From Flavobacterium frigidimaris (GTDB lineage: Bacteria; Bacteroidota; Bacteroidia; Flavobacteriales; Flavobacteriaceae), in assembly GCA_900129595.1 (NCBI GenBank), contig FQWG01000009.1:124001-188000 (forward strand): DNA of 64,000 nt. The letters run 5' to 3'. Position 1 is the stretch's first letter. Each line of letters begins with the position of its first letter. The notes under the pieces were generated by a model, which was given only the letters and a program-made list of their open reading frames with translations, was not told the origin of the DNA and searched no databases. Below are positions 24,805-33,624 of this stretch, one piece after another. The translations under genes were made by a program, and so were the position numbers.

Positions 24805-27000
24805 ATGAATTCAAACGAAATTGAAATACACAAGGAATTAAAGAAGTATTTCGGCTTTAGCCAATTTAAGGGCTTGCAGGAGCAAGTCATTACAAGTATT
24901 TTAAGTCAAAAGAATACTTTTGTAATTATGCCTACTGGTGGAGGAAAGTCTCTTTGTTATCAATTACCCGCTTTAATTCAGGACGGAACAGCTATCGTTG
25001 TCTCGCCTTTGATTGCTTTGATGAAAAATCAGGTTGATGCTATTAGAAGTCTTTCTTCAGAAAACGGAATTGCGCATGTGCTAAATTCCTCCCTTACTAA
25101 AACAGAAATTGCGCAGGTAAAAAAAGACATTACTTCTGGTTTGACCAAGCTTTTGTATGTGGCGCCGGAATCTCTGACTAAGGAAGAGTATGTGGCTTTT
25201 TTGCAAAGTGTGCCTATTTCGTTTGTGGCTATCGATGAAGCACATTGTATTTCAGAATGGGGTCATGATTTCAGGCCGGAATACAGAAACCTGAAAAATA
25301 TTATCAAACAATTAGGGCAGGTGCCTATTATTGGGCTTACTGCAACTGCAACCCCAAAAGTTCAGGAAGATATTCTTAAAAACCTGGATATGTCTGATGC
25401 CAATACTTTCAAAGCATCATTCAACAGACCCAACTTATACTACGAAGTTCGTACAAAAACTAAAAATATAGAATCGGATATTATTCGGTTTATCAAACAA
25501 CATAAAGGCAAATCCGGAATTATTTACTGCTTAAGCCGTAAAAAAGTAGAATCGATTGCCGAAGTTTTACAAGTAAACGGTATCAGTGCTGTTCCTTATC
25601 ATGCAGGTTTAGATGCTAAAACCCGTGCAAAACATCAGGATATGTTTCTGATGGAAGATGTAGATGTGGTGGTGGCAACAATCGCTTTTGGTATGGGAAT
25701 AGACAAGCCGGATGTTCGTTTTGTAATTCATCATGACATTCCAAAATCACTAGAAAGTTATTATCAGGAAACCGGTCGCGCGGGACGTGACGGAGGCGAA
25801 GGACATTGTCTGGCATATTACTCTTATAAAGATGTAGAAAAGCTCGAAAAATTCATGTCCGGGAAACCTGTGGCAGAACAAGAAATTGGTTTTGCATTAT
25901 TGCAGGAAGTTGTGGCTTACGCCGAAACCTCTATGTCACGCAGGAAATTCTTATTGCACTATTTTGGTGAAGAATTTGACAGCGAAACCGGTGAAGGTGC
26001 TGATATGGATGACAATGTTCGTAATCCTAAAACCAAAGTCGAAGCGAAAGATCAGGCTGTTAAATTGCTGGAAATTGTTCGCGATACCAAGCATATTTAT
26101 AAGTCAAAAGAAATTGTGTTTACTTTAATAGGTCGTGTAAACGCTGTGATTAAAGCCCATAAAACAGACACGCAATCCTTTTTTGGTTCAGGTTCAGATC
26201 ATGACGAGAAATACTGGATGGCATTATTGCGACAAGTTCTCGTAGCAGGTTATTTGTCTAAAGATATTGAGACTTATGGTGTGGTGAAAATCACTAAAGA
26301 AGGTTTGGATTTTATCAAGAAACCGGTTTCGTTTATGATGTCTGAAGATCATGAGTATAATGAATCTGAAGATGAAGCAATCGTAACGGCATCAAAATCT
26401 TCAGGAACTGCAGACGAAGTTTTAATGGGAATGTTGCGCGAGCTGCGTAAAAAAGTAGCCAAAAAACTTGGGGTTCCTCCGTTTGTTGTTTTTCAGGATC
26501 CTTCTCTTGAAGATATGGCTTTAAAATATCCTATTACCTTACCTGAATTGTATAATATTCATGGCGTTGGAGAAGGAAAAGCCAAGAAGTATGGTAATGA
26601 GTTTATTACTTTGATTAACCGTTATGTAGACGATAATGATATTATTCGTCCTGATGATTTAGTCGTGAAATCTACCGGAGTTAATTCCGTAAATAAATTA
26701 TACATCATCCAGAATATAGACAGAAAATTGCCATTGAGTGATATTGCATCTGCAAAAGGACTTTCGATGGATGCTTTGATCAAAGAGATGGAGCAGATTG
26801 TGTATGCCGGAACGAAACTGAACATCAAATATTGGGTAGATGATATGCTTGATGAAGATCAGCAGGAAGAAATACACGATTATTTCATGGAATCAGAATC
26901 GGATAAAATCGAAGACGCTCTTAAAGAATTCGATGGCGATTATGATATTGATGAGTTACGACTAATGCGGATTAAGTTTATTAGTGAAGTAGCGAATTAG
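24805..27000 (+). CDS. recQ: ATP-dependent DNA helicase RecQ
   Basis: A 731-residue superfamily 2 helicase acting in recombination and fork repair. MPTGGGKSLCYQLPAL (residues 42-57) is Walker A, AIDEAHCISEWGHDFRPEY is the DEAH box with the aromatic-rich loop, and YYQETGRAGRDGGEG is motif VI. After the core come the zinc/winged-helix RQC region and an HRDC domain (AKKLGVPPFVVFQDPSLEDMA). The final 100 residues form an extra acidic tail, common in Bacteroidota RecQ. It is divergent from kpsF with about 86 bases between starts. Confidence 0.96.
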   Translation: MNSNEIEIHKELKKYFGFSQFKGLQEQVITSILSQKNTFVIMPTGGGKSLCYQLPALIQDGTAIVVSPLIALMKNQVDAIRSLSSENGIAHVLNSSLTKTEIAQVKKDITSGLTKLLYVAPESLTKEEYVAFLQSVPISFVAIDEAHCISEWGHDFRPEYRNLKNIIKQLGQVPIIGLTATATPKVQEDILKNLDMSDANTFKASFNRPNLYYEVRTKTKNIESDIIRFIKQHKGKSGIIYCLSRKKVESIAEVLQVNGISAVPYHAGLDAKTRAKHQDMFLMEDVDVVVATIAFGMGIDKPDVRFVIHHDIPKSLESYYQETGRAGRDGGEGHCLAYYSYKDVEKLEKFMSGKPVAEQEIGFALLQEVVAYAETSMSRRKFLLHYFGEEFDSETGEGADMDDNVRNPKTKVEAKDQAVKLLEIVRDTKHIYKSKEIVFTLIGRVNAVIKAHKTDTQSFFGSGSDHDEKYWMALLRQVLVAGYLSKDIETYGVVKITKEGLDFIKKPVSFMMSEDHEYNESEDEAIVTASKSSGTADEVLMGMLRELRKKVAKKLGVPPFVVFQDPSLEDMALKYPITLPELYNIHGVGEGKAKKYGNEFITLINRYVDDNDIIRPDDLVVKSTGVNSVNKLYIIQNIDRKLPLSDIASAKGLSMDALIKEMEQIVYAGTKLNIKYWVDDMLDEDQQEEIHDYFMESESDKIEDALKEFDGDYDIDELRLMRIKFISEVAN

Positions 27001-27009
27001 TTATAAGTT

Positions 27010-27052
27010 AAATGTGAGATGTAAAAAGTATCGATACGATCATCTCACATTT
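27010..27052. repeat. Convergent inverted repeat after recQ
   Basis: AAATGTGAGATG (27010-27021) pairs perfectly with CATCTCACATTT (27041-27052). It is placed between the recQ stop and the end of the leftward 79-residue gene. It is probably a shared terminator, though the T-run is poor. Confidence 0.6.
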
Positions 27053-27058
27053 TACATT

Positions 27059-27298
27059 TTACTCAGTATAAACTTCCCCACGATGTGGCTTCAAGGCATC
27101 ACGTACCTGAATCATATTTTCGTCAGTTACAACCATAAAAGCGGTGGCATGCATATCGTTTATGATTTTAAAACCCGTAATATTCAGCGGAAGTTTTTCG
27201 ATCACAATATATTCTTTCAAATGAATTTCATGATGCTCAGCTGTTTTTGCGGCAGCCGGACCGCGAAAATCCCAAATTAGTTTTATTTTTCTAGACAT
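27059..27298 (-). CDS. Small conserved hypothetical protein (79 residues)
   Basis: I do not recognise this protein. It is soluble, with no signal peptide or membrane helix, and has a mixed alpha/beta look (KIKLIWDFRG, VIEKLPLNITGFKII, AFMVVTDENMIQVRDALKP). It contains four His residues but no metal-binding pattern I can name. Two facts support it as a gene: it starts cleanly with ATG in a gap between other genes, and its composition is protein-like. It faces recQ, and is divergent from the FAD oxidoreductase. Confidence 0.6.
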   Translation of the reverse strand: MSRKIKLIWDFRGPAAAKTAEHHEIHLKEYIVIEKLPLNITGFKIINDMHATAFMVVTDENMIQVRDALKPHRGEVYTE

Positions 27299-27589
27299 TT
27301 TTTTTAAAGGTGCAAAGGTTCAGAGTAGCAAAGATACAAAGTCTTTCCTGGTAAGATTAATAACTTACTGTAGAATTGAGGGTAAATTTTGTTTAATATA
27401 CAGACAAATTTTTTATTTTCTTTGCAACTCTGCGACTTTGCACGATAAAAAAATAAAGCTTTGCTAACTTTGCTTATATCTTTGTAAATCTGCGTGCAAA
27501 TTTTACAGTTGAGGTATATTTCATTTCAAAATGTTATTTTTGCATGTTCTTTTCATAAATAGAAAAGCTAATTGAATAAATAAAACAAA
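27299..27589. repeat. Divergent gap of about 290 bases with an imperfect inverted repeat
   Basis: The arm at 27310-27333 (begins GTGCAAAGG) and the arm at 27420-27443 (ends GACTTTGCAC) pair at 20 of 24 positions, with an 86-base spacer. Because the flanking genes diverge, this is not a terminator. A -7 box TATTTTTG is at 27535-27542. Confidence 0.65.
27535..27542 (+). promoter_or_regulatory. -7 promoter box for the FAD oxidoreductase gene
   Basis: TATTTTTG matches TAnnTTTG, 48 bases before the ATG at 27590. A TTG at 27509 is a possible -33 at longer than usual spacing. Confidence 0.45.
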
Positions 27590-29149
27590 ATGCCAAGAGA
27601 ACTTTTACTTCAGGTAACTCCGGAAATAGCGGCAAACGAATTGCTGCTAAAAGACTATTTGTCTAAACAAATAAAGGTTTCTCCAAAGGAAATTCAACAT
27701 ATTTCTATTTTAAAACGATCTATTGATGCGCGTCAAAAAGCGATAAAAATCAATGTGAAAGTAATCATCTATTTACAAGGAGAGCCCTTTCAGCAAACTA
27801 AAATAGAGCTACCTATATATAAGGACGTTTCTTCGGCTCAGGAAGTGATTGTGGTTGGAGCTGGTCCGGCGGGACTTTTTGCCGCTTTGCAATTAATCGA
27901 ATTAGGTTTAAAGCCAATTGTAATCGAACGCGGAAAAGATGTTCGGGGTCGCCGACGTGATTTAAAAGCAATAAATGTTGATCATTTGGTCAACGAAGAT
28001 TCTAATTATTGTTTTGGAGAAGGCGGTGCAGGAACTTACTCTGACGGAAAATTATATACACGTTCTAAAAAACGTGGCGATGTAACGAGAATATTAGAGC
28101 TTTTAGTGGCTTTTGGTGCTTCTGAGGATATATTGGTAGAAGCGCATCCGCATATCGGAACCAATAAATTGCCGAAAATTATCGAAGATATACGAAATAA
28201 AATCATCGAGTTTGGCGGACAGGTTTTGTTTGATACACGAGTAACGGATATTCTGGTAAAGAATAATGAAGTCGAAGGAATCGTTACTCAAAATGGAGAC
28301 AAGATTCTTTCGAACAAACTAATATTAGCGACAGGGCATTCAGCGCGTGATATCTTTGAATTATTAGATAAAAAGAAAATTTTTATCGAAGCGAAACCTT
28401 TTGCATTGGGAGTTCGTGCAGAACATTCGCAGGAATTAATTGATAGCATTCAATACAGCTGTGATTATCGTGGCGAGCATTTGCCTCCCGCACCGTATTC
28501 GATTGTAAAACAGGTTAACGGCCGCGGAATGTACTCGTTTTGTATGTGTCCGGGAGGTGTAATTGCGCCTTGCGCAACAAGTCCGGGCGAAGTAGTTACA
28601 AACGGCTGGTCGCCATCTAAGCGTGATCAGGTTACGGCAAATTCAGGAATTGTTATAGAATTGAAACTGGAAGATTTTAAACCTTTTGCAAAATTTGGTG
28701 CTTTGGCCGGAATGGAATTTCAAAAAAGTATCGAACAAAAAGCATGGCATCTGGCTGGGGAAACTCAAAGAGTTCCGGCACAGCGAATGATCGATTTTAC
28801 TCAAAATAAAGTTTCAGCAGATATTCCGAAAACATCTTATGTACCGGGAACAACTTCGGTAGAAATGGGGCAGGTTTTTCCGGGATTTTTATCACAGATT
28901 TTACGCGAAGGATTTAAAGAATTCGGAAAATCTATGCGTGGTTATCTGACCAATGAAGCTATTTTGCATGCGCCGGAAAGCAGAACTTCGTCTCCGGTTC
29001 GTATTCCAAGAGATCCAATTACGTATGAGCATTTGCAAATAAAAGGTTTGTATCCGTGTGGAGAAGGAGCCGGCTATGCGGGCGGAATTATATCGGCTGC
29101 AATCGACGGTGAAAAATGTGCCTTGATGATTGCTGAAACTTTAAAATAA
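27590..29149 (+). CDS. FAD-dependent oxidoreductase (COG2509-like)
   Basis: A 519-residue flavoprotein. Residues 1-80 are a small N-terminal domain. EVIVVGAGPAGLFAALQLIE (from residue 85) is the FAD-binding GxGxxG loop, and VIERGKDVRGRR follows. NYCFGEGGAGTYSDGKLYTR is the diagnostic segment of the family. GRGMYSFCMCPGGVIAPCA and YPCGEGAGYAGGIISAAIDG are the C-terminal conserved parts, with two Cys residues in FCMCPGG. The substrate of this family is not established. It reads with the DUF6630-like gene starting 10 bases later. Confidence 0.88.
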   Translation: MPRELLLQVTPEIAANELLLKDYLSKQIKVSPKEIQHISILKRSIDARQKAIKINVKVIIYLQGEPFQQTKIELPIYKDVSSAQEVIVVGAGPAGLFAALQLIELGLKPIVIERGKDVRGRRRDLKAINVDHLVNEDSNYCFGEGGAGTYSDGKLYTRSKKRGDVTRILELLVAFGASEDILVEAHPHIGTNKLPKIIEDIRNKIIEFGGQVLFDTRVTDILVKNNEVEGIVTQNGDKILSNKLILATGHSARDIFELLDKKKIFIEAKPFALGVRAEHSQELIDSIQYSCDYRGEHLPPAPYSIVKQVNGRGMYSFCMCPGGVIAPCATSPGEVVTNGWSPSKRDQVTANSGIVIELKLEDFKPFAKFGALAGMEFQKSIEQKAWHLAGETQRVPAQRMIDFTQNKVSADIPKTSYVPGTTSVEMGQVFPGFLSQILREGFKEFGKSMRGYLTNEAILHAPESRTSSPVRIPRDPITYEHLQIKGLYPCGEGAGYAGGIISAAIDGEKCALMIAETLK

Positions 29150-29158
29150 TATATTTTG

Positions 29159-30250
29159 ATGAAAGACTTTTTTTTGAATTTGTTTGGTAGAAATAATGAT
29201 CCAAAATCGATCGTTTCGTTTGATGTTATGGATGTTATTTATTCAGAGTTGTATAACGGGAATAATAATTTTGAATTTAAAATGAAAGGAGTTCATGATA
29301 CGGTTTCTGTAAGTCTGTATTCGTTTCCAAGTTCTTTTGATCATGACGAAGGAAGAGCTGAGATTAAGAAAAACGGTTTCAAAAATGCTTACGAAGTTTT
29401 AAACGAAATCTATAAAAAGATTAATATAGGGCCTGTTTCTGAGGAACAAATGCTTCAGGAATTAGAGTATGACTATATTCATATTCAGTTTTATACAGAG
29501 CCAACTGCGGAAGCGAAAAAGTATCTGAAGCATATTCTGCATAATTTTGTCATCTTCTTTTGTTGTACGAATAGTTTGGAAACAAACGATTTCAAAATGC
29601 TTTATAACAATAGTTATTTTCTTGATTATACAAAAGGAATATTAGATGCGGAAGCTATTGATATAAAGGAGCCAAAAAATGATGCTCAAAAATTAGGTTT
29701 CAAAGAGTTTGAAAGGATTTTGCAGGGAATTTGCCAGCATCTGAATATCGAATTACCGGAAAGTATTGAGCTTCCTTCACAGGAAAATTTATTGCCCGAA
29801 GAGGTTGAGGTTACGCAGGAGACTTTTGAAGAATTTATAAAATTGGTTTCAAGGGGAGATGTAGACGAAAAATTAGTTCAGAGGCAATCAAAGAAACTTT
29901 TAAAGAATTTTAAAAAAGGGCATACGGAATATCACGAAATTGTTCAGGGGCAATGGGATTTCTTCGAAAGTATTGATGCCTGGAACAGCGACTGGAAATT
30001 TGACCCTGAAGATGCGGAATATTTCATTTCGGAAATGATAGGCGAAGATCTTAATTTCGATTATCCGGAAGAAACCTACAGTCATGATTTGTTTCCTTAC
30101 ATTCAGTCAGCATTAGAGCAACGAGGATTAGAATTGATGAGTTATGATACTCACGGTGATAACTATTTGTTTTTTGTGGCGAATAAAAATGATGTTCCCA
30201 GAATTTTACAATTGTCTGAATTGACAAAAATTGAGGTAGATAGTTTGTGA
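29159..30250 (+). CDS. DUF6630-like hypothetical protein
   Basis: An acidic soluble protein of 363 residues from the ATG at 29159; a TTG three bases earlier is not needed. The C-terminal 110 residues (IDAWNSDWKFDPEDAEYFIS, then LELMSYDTHGDNYLFFV) resemble the DUF6630 family, and the N-terminal part is not recognised. There is no signal peptide. It is rich in Asp and Glu. The function is unknown. Its position directly after the FAD oxidoreductase suggests one transcript but not a shared role. Confidence 0.65.
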   Translation: MKDFFLNLFGRNNDPKSIVSFDVMDVIYSELYNGNNNFEFKMKGVHDTVSVSLYSFPSSFDHDEGRAEIKKNGFKNAYEVLNEIYKKINIGPVSEEQMLQELEYDYIHIQFYTEPTAEAKKYLKHILHNFVIFFCCTNSLETNDFKMLYNNSYFLDYTKGILDAEAIDIKEPKNDAQKLGFKEFERILQGICQHLNIELPESIELPSQENLLPEEVEVTQETFEEFIKLVSRGDVDEKLVQRQSKKLLKNFKKGHTEYHEIVQGQWDFFESIDAWNSDWKFDPEDAEYFISEMIGEDLNFDYPEETYSHDLFPYIQSALEQRGLELMSYDTHGDNYLFFVANKNDVPRILQLSELTKIEVDSL

Positions 30251-30303
30251 TTAATTGCCATGACCCGAGCGATAGCAAATAGGCGAAGCAATTTACTAAT
30301 TAA

Positions 30304-30396
30304 TTTTCACGCAGATTTTGCAGATTATAAGATTGGTTGAAAATTTAGTTTTAAATCTGCGGATATCAGCTTGAATCTGCAAAATCTGCGTGAAAA
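30304..30396. repeat. Perfect 23-bp inverted repeat between convergent genes
   Basis: The arm 30304-30326 (TTTTCACGCAGATTTT then GCAGATT) is the exact reverse complement of the arm 30374-30396, with a spacer of 47 bases. It sits between the DUF6630-like gene and the quinone reductase, which converge. The CAGATT-rich wording recurs at 31456-31535. Confidence 0.85.
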
Positions 30397-30447
30397 TGCA
30401 TTGCAAATAATTCGTGAATTTGTGGCGAAAAAAAATATTTAGTTCTG

Positions 30448-31407
30448 TTAAGGAATCAAAATTATTTTTCCGGTACTTTTTCGGCTTTCCAGATAATCAT
30501 GCGCCAGTTTTCCTTCTGATAATTTGAAAGAAGTAGGTTCAGAAAGTTTGATTTTTCCTTCGATAATCCAGTCAAATAATTGACTGGCTCTTTTGATTCT
30601 TTCTTCTTTAGAAACTAAGTAGCTCCACAAGTCGCCACCTGTTAAGGTTTTAGAAGTATCCATTAACATTCTGGGATCTACAGGTTCAGGATTTCCGCCG
30701 GCCATTCCAAAGAAAACGACTTGTCCGCATTCTTTGGTCACTTCAAAACTATCCATTAAAGTACTTCCGATGCTGTCGTAAACAACATCGACACCTTTTT
30801 TAATCACTTTAAAAATAGCTGATTTCCAATCTTCATTGTATAGGAAAACATGATCAGCTCCTTGTTCAATGGCAACTTTGGCCTTGTCAGAAGATGAGGT
30901 CAGGCCAATAACATTAGCGCCTAGTGACTTACTGATTTGAGTCAGCAATTGCCCGACTCCACCAGCAACGGCATGAATCAATATTGTTTCGCCTTTTGTG
31001 GTTTTGTGACTGTCTGTTGCTAAATAATGTGCTGTCAGGCCTTGCAATAAAATGGAAGCGGCAGTTTCGAAAGAAATGGCTTCCGGCAAAGGAAGAACAT
31101 GGTTTGTATTTACGGCTACTAATTCTGCATTTGCAAAAGGAACATCGGCGAAAGCCACGCGATCTCCAATTTTATATTCCGGATGATTGTTTGCATTCAC
31201 AATAATTCCGGCACCTTCATAGCCCGCAATAAAAGGCGGATTCCCTTTTAAATGATAATTTCCTTTGCGTCGGTAAACATCAGCAAAATTTAATCCGATG
31301 GCTTTCATTTCGACTAAAATCTCATCGCTTTTTAATTCAGGATTCGGAATTTCGATATATTCTAAAACATCTGAATTCCCGAAAGAAGAGAAGGTAAGTG
31401 CTTTCAT
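30448..31407 (-). CDS. Quinone oxidoreductase / zinc-independent MDR alcohol dehydrogenase
   Basis: A 319-residue medium-chain reductase of the quinone oxidoreductase (QOR) group, using NADPH to reduce quinones or enones. GLNFADVYRRKGNYHL and PFIAGYEGAGIIV are the N-terminal domain motifs. ILIHAVAGGVGQLLTQISK is the cofactor site, followed by VIGLTSSSDKAKVAIEQGA. The zinc ligands of alcohol dehydrogenase are absent. It is a single leftward gene, with inverted repeats on both sides. The physiological substrate cannot be told. Confidence 0.9.
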   Translation of the reverse strand: MKALTFSSFGNSDVLEYIEIPNPELKSDEILVEMKAIGLNFADVYRRKGNYHLKGNPPFIAGYEGAGIIVNANNHPEYKIGDRVAFADVPFANAELVAVNTNHVLPLPEAISFETAASILLQGLTAHYLATDSHKTTKGETILIHAVAGGVGQLLTQISKSLGANVIGLTSSSDKAKVAIEQGADHVFLYNEDWKSAIFKVIKKGVDVVYDSIGSTLMDSFEVTKECGQVVFFGMAGGNPEPVDPRMLMDTSKTLTGGDLWSYLVSKEERIKRASQLFDWIIEGKIKLSEPTSFKLSEGKLAHDYLESRKSTGKIILIP

Positions 31408-31455
31408 TTATAGTGTGTTTAGAGATGCAAAGTACGGTAAAAATCATTCTTATTG

Positions 31456-31535
31456 CCACAGATTAAATGGATTAAAATGATTTTTAACACTTGGTTCAAT
31501 TTGATTGTAATCTGTGAAAATCTTCTAATCTGTGG
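31456..31535. repeat. Inverted repeat with CCACAGATTA arms
   Basis: CCACAGATTA (31456-31465) pairs with TAATCTGTGG (31526-31535). Further partial pairing of AAAATC-type words lies inside. It sits between two leftward genes, upstream of the quinone reductase start and downstream of the msrA terminator. Confidence 0.7.
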
Positions 31536-31543
31536 GAAAAAAA

Positions 31544-31573
31544 CATAAAAAAACCGTTCATTTTCATGAACGG
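31544..31573 (-). terminator. Terminator of the msrB-msrA operon
   Basis: Read leftward, CCGTTCAT, a four-base loop and ATGAACGG form an 8-bp hairpin followed by a run of seven T. It lies 30 bases past the msrA stop. Confidence 0.85.
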
Positions 31574-31602
31574 CAACTATTATTAACCAATATAAAAGTC
31601 TG

Positions 31603-32220
31603 TTATTTCTTTTTTAGTTTGTCTTTGAAGACTTTTTCGAATTTCTCGATTTTCGGCTGGATTACCATTTTGCAATACGGCTGGTTTTTATTGTTCGCAT
31701 AATAATTCTGGTGATAATCTTCGGCTTTATAAAATGCTTTAAAAGGTTCTGTTTTTGTCACAATAGGGCTGTTGTATACTTTTGCTTTGTTTAGTTCGGC
31801 TATAATACTTTCGGCCGCTTTTTTTTGTTCGGCATTTTTATAGAAAATCACAGAGCGATATTGAGTTCCAACATCTGCGCCTTGTCGGTTTAGCGTTGTA
31901 GGATCGTGAACGGTAAAGAAAACCTTGAAGATTTCATTAATATCCGTCACGTTTTTATCAAAAGTAATCTGAACTACTTCGGCGTGTCCGGTTGTTCCTG
32001 TGCAAACTTCCTCATAAGTTGGGTTGGCGGCTTTACCTCCGGAGAAACCGGAAACGACAGATTTTACGCCGTCCAGATTTTCATAAACAGCTTCAACGCA
32101 CCAGTAACAGCCTCCGCCAAGCGTGATGGTTTCCAGATTTGAGGCAGTTTTTGGTTTGTTACTTTGCGAGAATCCGTTTAGGGATAATGCGAAAATGGCA
32201 ATTAGAAATATATTTTTCAT
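31603..32220 (-). CDS. msrA: Peptide-methionine (S)-S-oxide reductase, exported
   Basis: Repairs the S-epimer of methionine sulfoxide. A signal peptide (MKNIFLIAIFALSLNGFSQS) sends it to the periplasm, which is unlike the cytoplasmic MsrA of E. coli. TLGGGCYWCVEAVYENLDGV holds the catalytic Cys38, GTTGHAEVVQITFD and PTTLNRQGADVGTQYRSVIF are family motifs, and NKNQPYCKMVI carries a probable resolving Cys. Length 205 residues. It follows msrB by 7 bases in the same operon, so both epimers would be repaired outside the inner membrane. Confidence 0.95.
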   Translation of the reverse strand: MKNIFLIAIFALSLNGFSQSNKPKTASNLETITLGGGCYWCVEAVYENLDGVKSVVSGFSGGKAANPTYEEVCTGTTGHAEVVQITFDKNVTDINEIFKVFFTVHDPTTLNRQGADVGTQYRSVIFYKNAEQKKAAESIIAELNKAKVYNSPIVTKTEPFKAFYKAEDYHQNYYANNKNQPYCKMVIQPKIEKFEKVFKDKLKKK

Positions 32221-32227
32221 CGTTGTT

Positions 32228-32782
32228 TTATTTAGAATCAGGTATAAAGTCTAGTGCAATCGAATTCATGCAATATCGTTTTCCGGTTGGCTCAGGTCCG
32301 TCATCAAATAAATGGCCTAAATGTCCTCCGCAGCGACCGCATAAAGCTTCGGTTCTTTCCATGCCAAGAGAGTTGTCATTTTTGTAAACCACACTTTTTT
32401 TATTGTCCTGCTCAAAAAAGCTGGGCCACCCGCAGCTGCTGGCGAATTTGGCACCGGAACGGAAAAGTAAGTTGCCGCAAGAAGCGCAATAGTAAGTTCC
32501 TTTTTCGTCTGTATTCCAGTATTTTCCCGTAAATGGTCTTTCGGTATCTGCATTTCGCATTACGTCATAAACATCTTCTGGTAATACTTTTTTCCACTCA
32601 GCATTCGTAACATTGAGTTTTGTCGTATCGGTATTCGAATAATAAGGATTTCCTGGTTTGTTGATTTTGTTTTCCATAACCACTGATTTTGTATTTTGTT
32701 TTTTCGCGCTTTGTCCACATGCCTGCAAAATAAAGAGCGGAATTAAAAAGCAAAGACTGAAGATTTGAGTTTTCGTTTTCAT
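32228..32782 (-). CDS. msrB: Peptide-methionine (R)-S-oxide reductase, lipoprotein
   Basis: Repairs the R-epimer of methionine sulfoxide. The N-terminus (SLCFLIPLFILQACGQ) is a lipoprotein signal with Cys22 as the lipidated residue, so the enzyme is membrane-tethered in the envelope. The MsrB domain has RPFTGKYWNTDEKGTYYCAS, two CxxC zinc pairs (CASCG, CGRCG), GHLFDDGPEPTGKRYCMNSI with the catalytic Cys, and ALDF at the end. A leftward -7 box (TATCTTTG, 32818-32811) lies ahead of it. It is the first gene of the msrB-msrA operon. Confidence 0.94.
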   Translation of the reverse strand: MKTKTQIFSLCFLIPLFILQACGQSAKKQNTKSVVMENKINKPGNPYYSNTDTTKLNVTNAEWKKVLPEDVYDVMRNADTERPFTGKYWNTDEKGTYYCASCGNLLFRSGAKFASSCGWPSFFEQDNKKSVVYKNDNSLGMERTEALCGRCGGHLGHLFDDGPEPTGKRYCMNSIALDFIPDSK

Positions 32783-32810
32783 TTTTTTTGAGTGCTTTAA
32801 TTCTGTTTTT

Positions 32811-32818
32811 CAAAGATA
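32811..32818 (-). promoter_or_regulatory. -7 promoter box for msrB-msrA
   Basis: On the minus strand the sequence is TATCTTTG, matching TAnnTTTG, about 30 bases before the msrB ATG. No clear -33 element. Confidence 0.5.
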
Positions 32819-33050
32819 CGACGAGATTTCGCCTTGAAATGTCGTCTGCTTTACAATTCAGATTTTTTTAAGTATGTTTTAACTTTTAATATGTACGTAA
32901 AATAGATAGTTTTAGTTTTAAGTCTTGTTATTAAAGGATTTTAGGGTTTAAAATAATTGTATTTTGTTGTAAGTCAGTTTTTTGCAAAGTATCAGGCTCG
33001 TTAAACTTTTCACAATCTCCGTCAGGATTTTCAAGCCATTTCTTTTTTCG

Positions 33051-33058
33051 TATTTTTG
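33051..33058 (+). promoter_or_regulatory. -7 promoter box for idi
   Basis: TATTTTTG matches TAnnTTTG, 18 bases before the idi ATG, so the leader would be short. It lies in the otherwise featureless divergent gap 32783-33075. Confidence 0.45.
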
Positions 33059-33075
33059 TTTGATCAATAAGCCCT

Positions 33076-33603
33076 ATGATAGAAGAAAACGTAATATTAG
33101 TAAATCAAAACGATGAGCAAATTGGCTTAATGCCAAAATTAGAAGCACATGAAAAAGCTGTTTTGCATCGCGCTTTTTCAGTTTTTATTTTAAATGATAA
33201 AAACGAGATTATGCTGCAGCAACGCGCTCATCAAAAATACCATTCGCCTTTACTCTGGACCAATACATGCTGTAGTCATCAGCGTGAGGGAGAGACAAAT
33301 GTCGAAGCCGGAAGCAGAAGATTGTTTGAAGAAATGGGTTTTAAAGCCGAATTAAAGGAGCTTTTTCATTTTATTTATAAAGCACCTTTTGATAATGGTT
33401 TAACAGAGCATGAACTCGATCATGTTATGATTGGATATTATAATGATGATCCGGCCATAAACCCTGAAGAAGTAGAAGATTGGAAATGGATGAAGATCGA
33501 AGATGTAAAAGCTGATATTGAGAAACATCCTGAAATTTATACCGTGTGGTTTAAAATAATATTTGATGAATTCGATCATTATTTAGAAGATCATAAGCTT
33601 TAA
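33076..33603 (+). CDS. idi: Isopentenyl-diphosphate delta-isomerase, type I
   Basis: Interconverts IPP and DMAPP in isoprenoid synthesis. It is a Nudix-fold enzyme of 175 residues. HRAFSVFILNDKNEIMLQQR begins the fold. LLWTNTCCSHQREGE has the active-site Cys and metal-binding His, and RRLFEEMGF is the Nudix-like helix. EHELDHVMIGYY holds the further metal ligands and catalytic Glu. It starts a rightward run idi-queD-bcp-manA with short spacers. Confidence 0.95.
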   Translation: MIEENVILVNQNDEQIGLMPKLEAHEKAVLHRAFSVFILNDKNEIMLQQRAHQKYHSPLLWTNTCCSHQREGETNVEAGSRRLFEEMGFKAELKELFHFIYKAPFDNGLTEHELDHVMIGYYNDDPAINPEEVEDWKWMKIEDVKADIEKHPEIYTVWFKIIFDEFDHYLEDHKL

Positions 33604-33624
33604 CCAGACTAACCAGCTACCCAA

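Noticed and set aside
32139..32553. Several short ORFs overlapping msrA and msrB in other frames
   Set aside because: The two reductases account for the DNA with all motifs intact.
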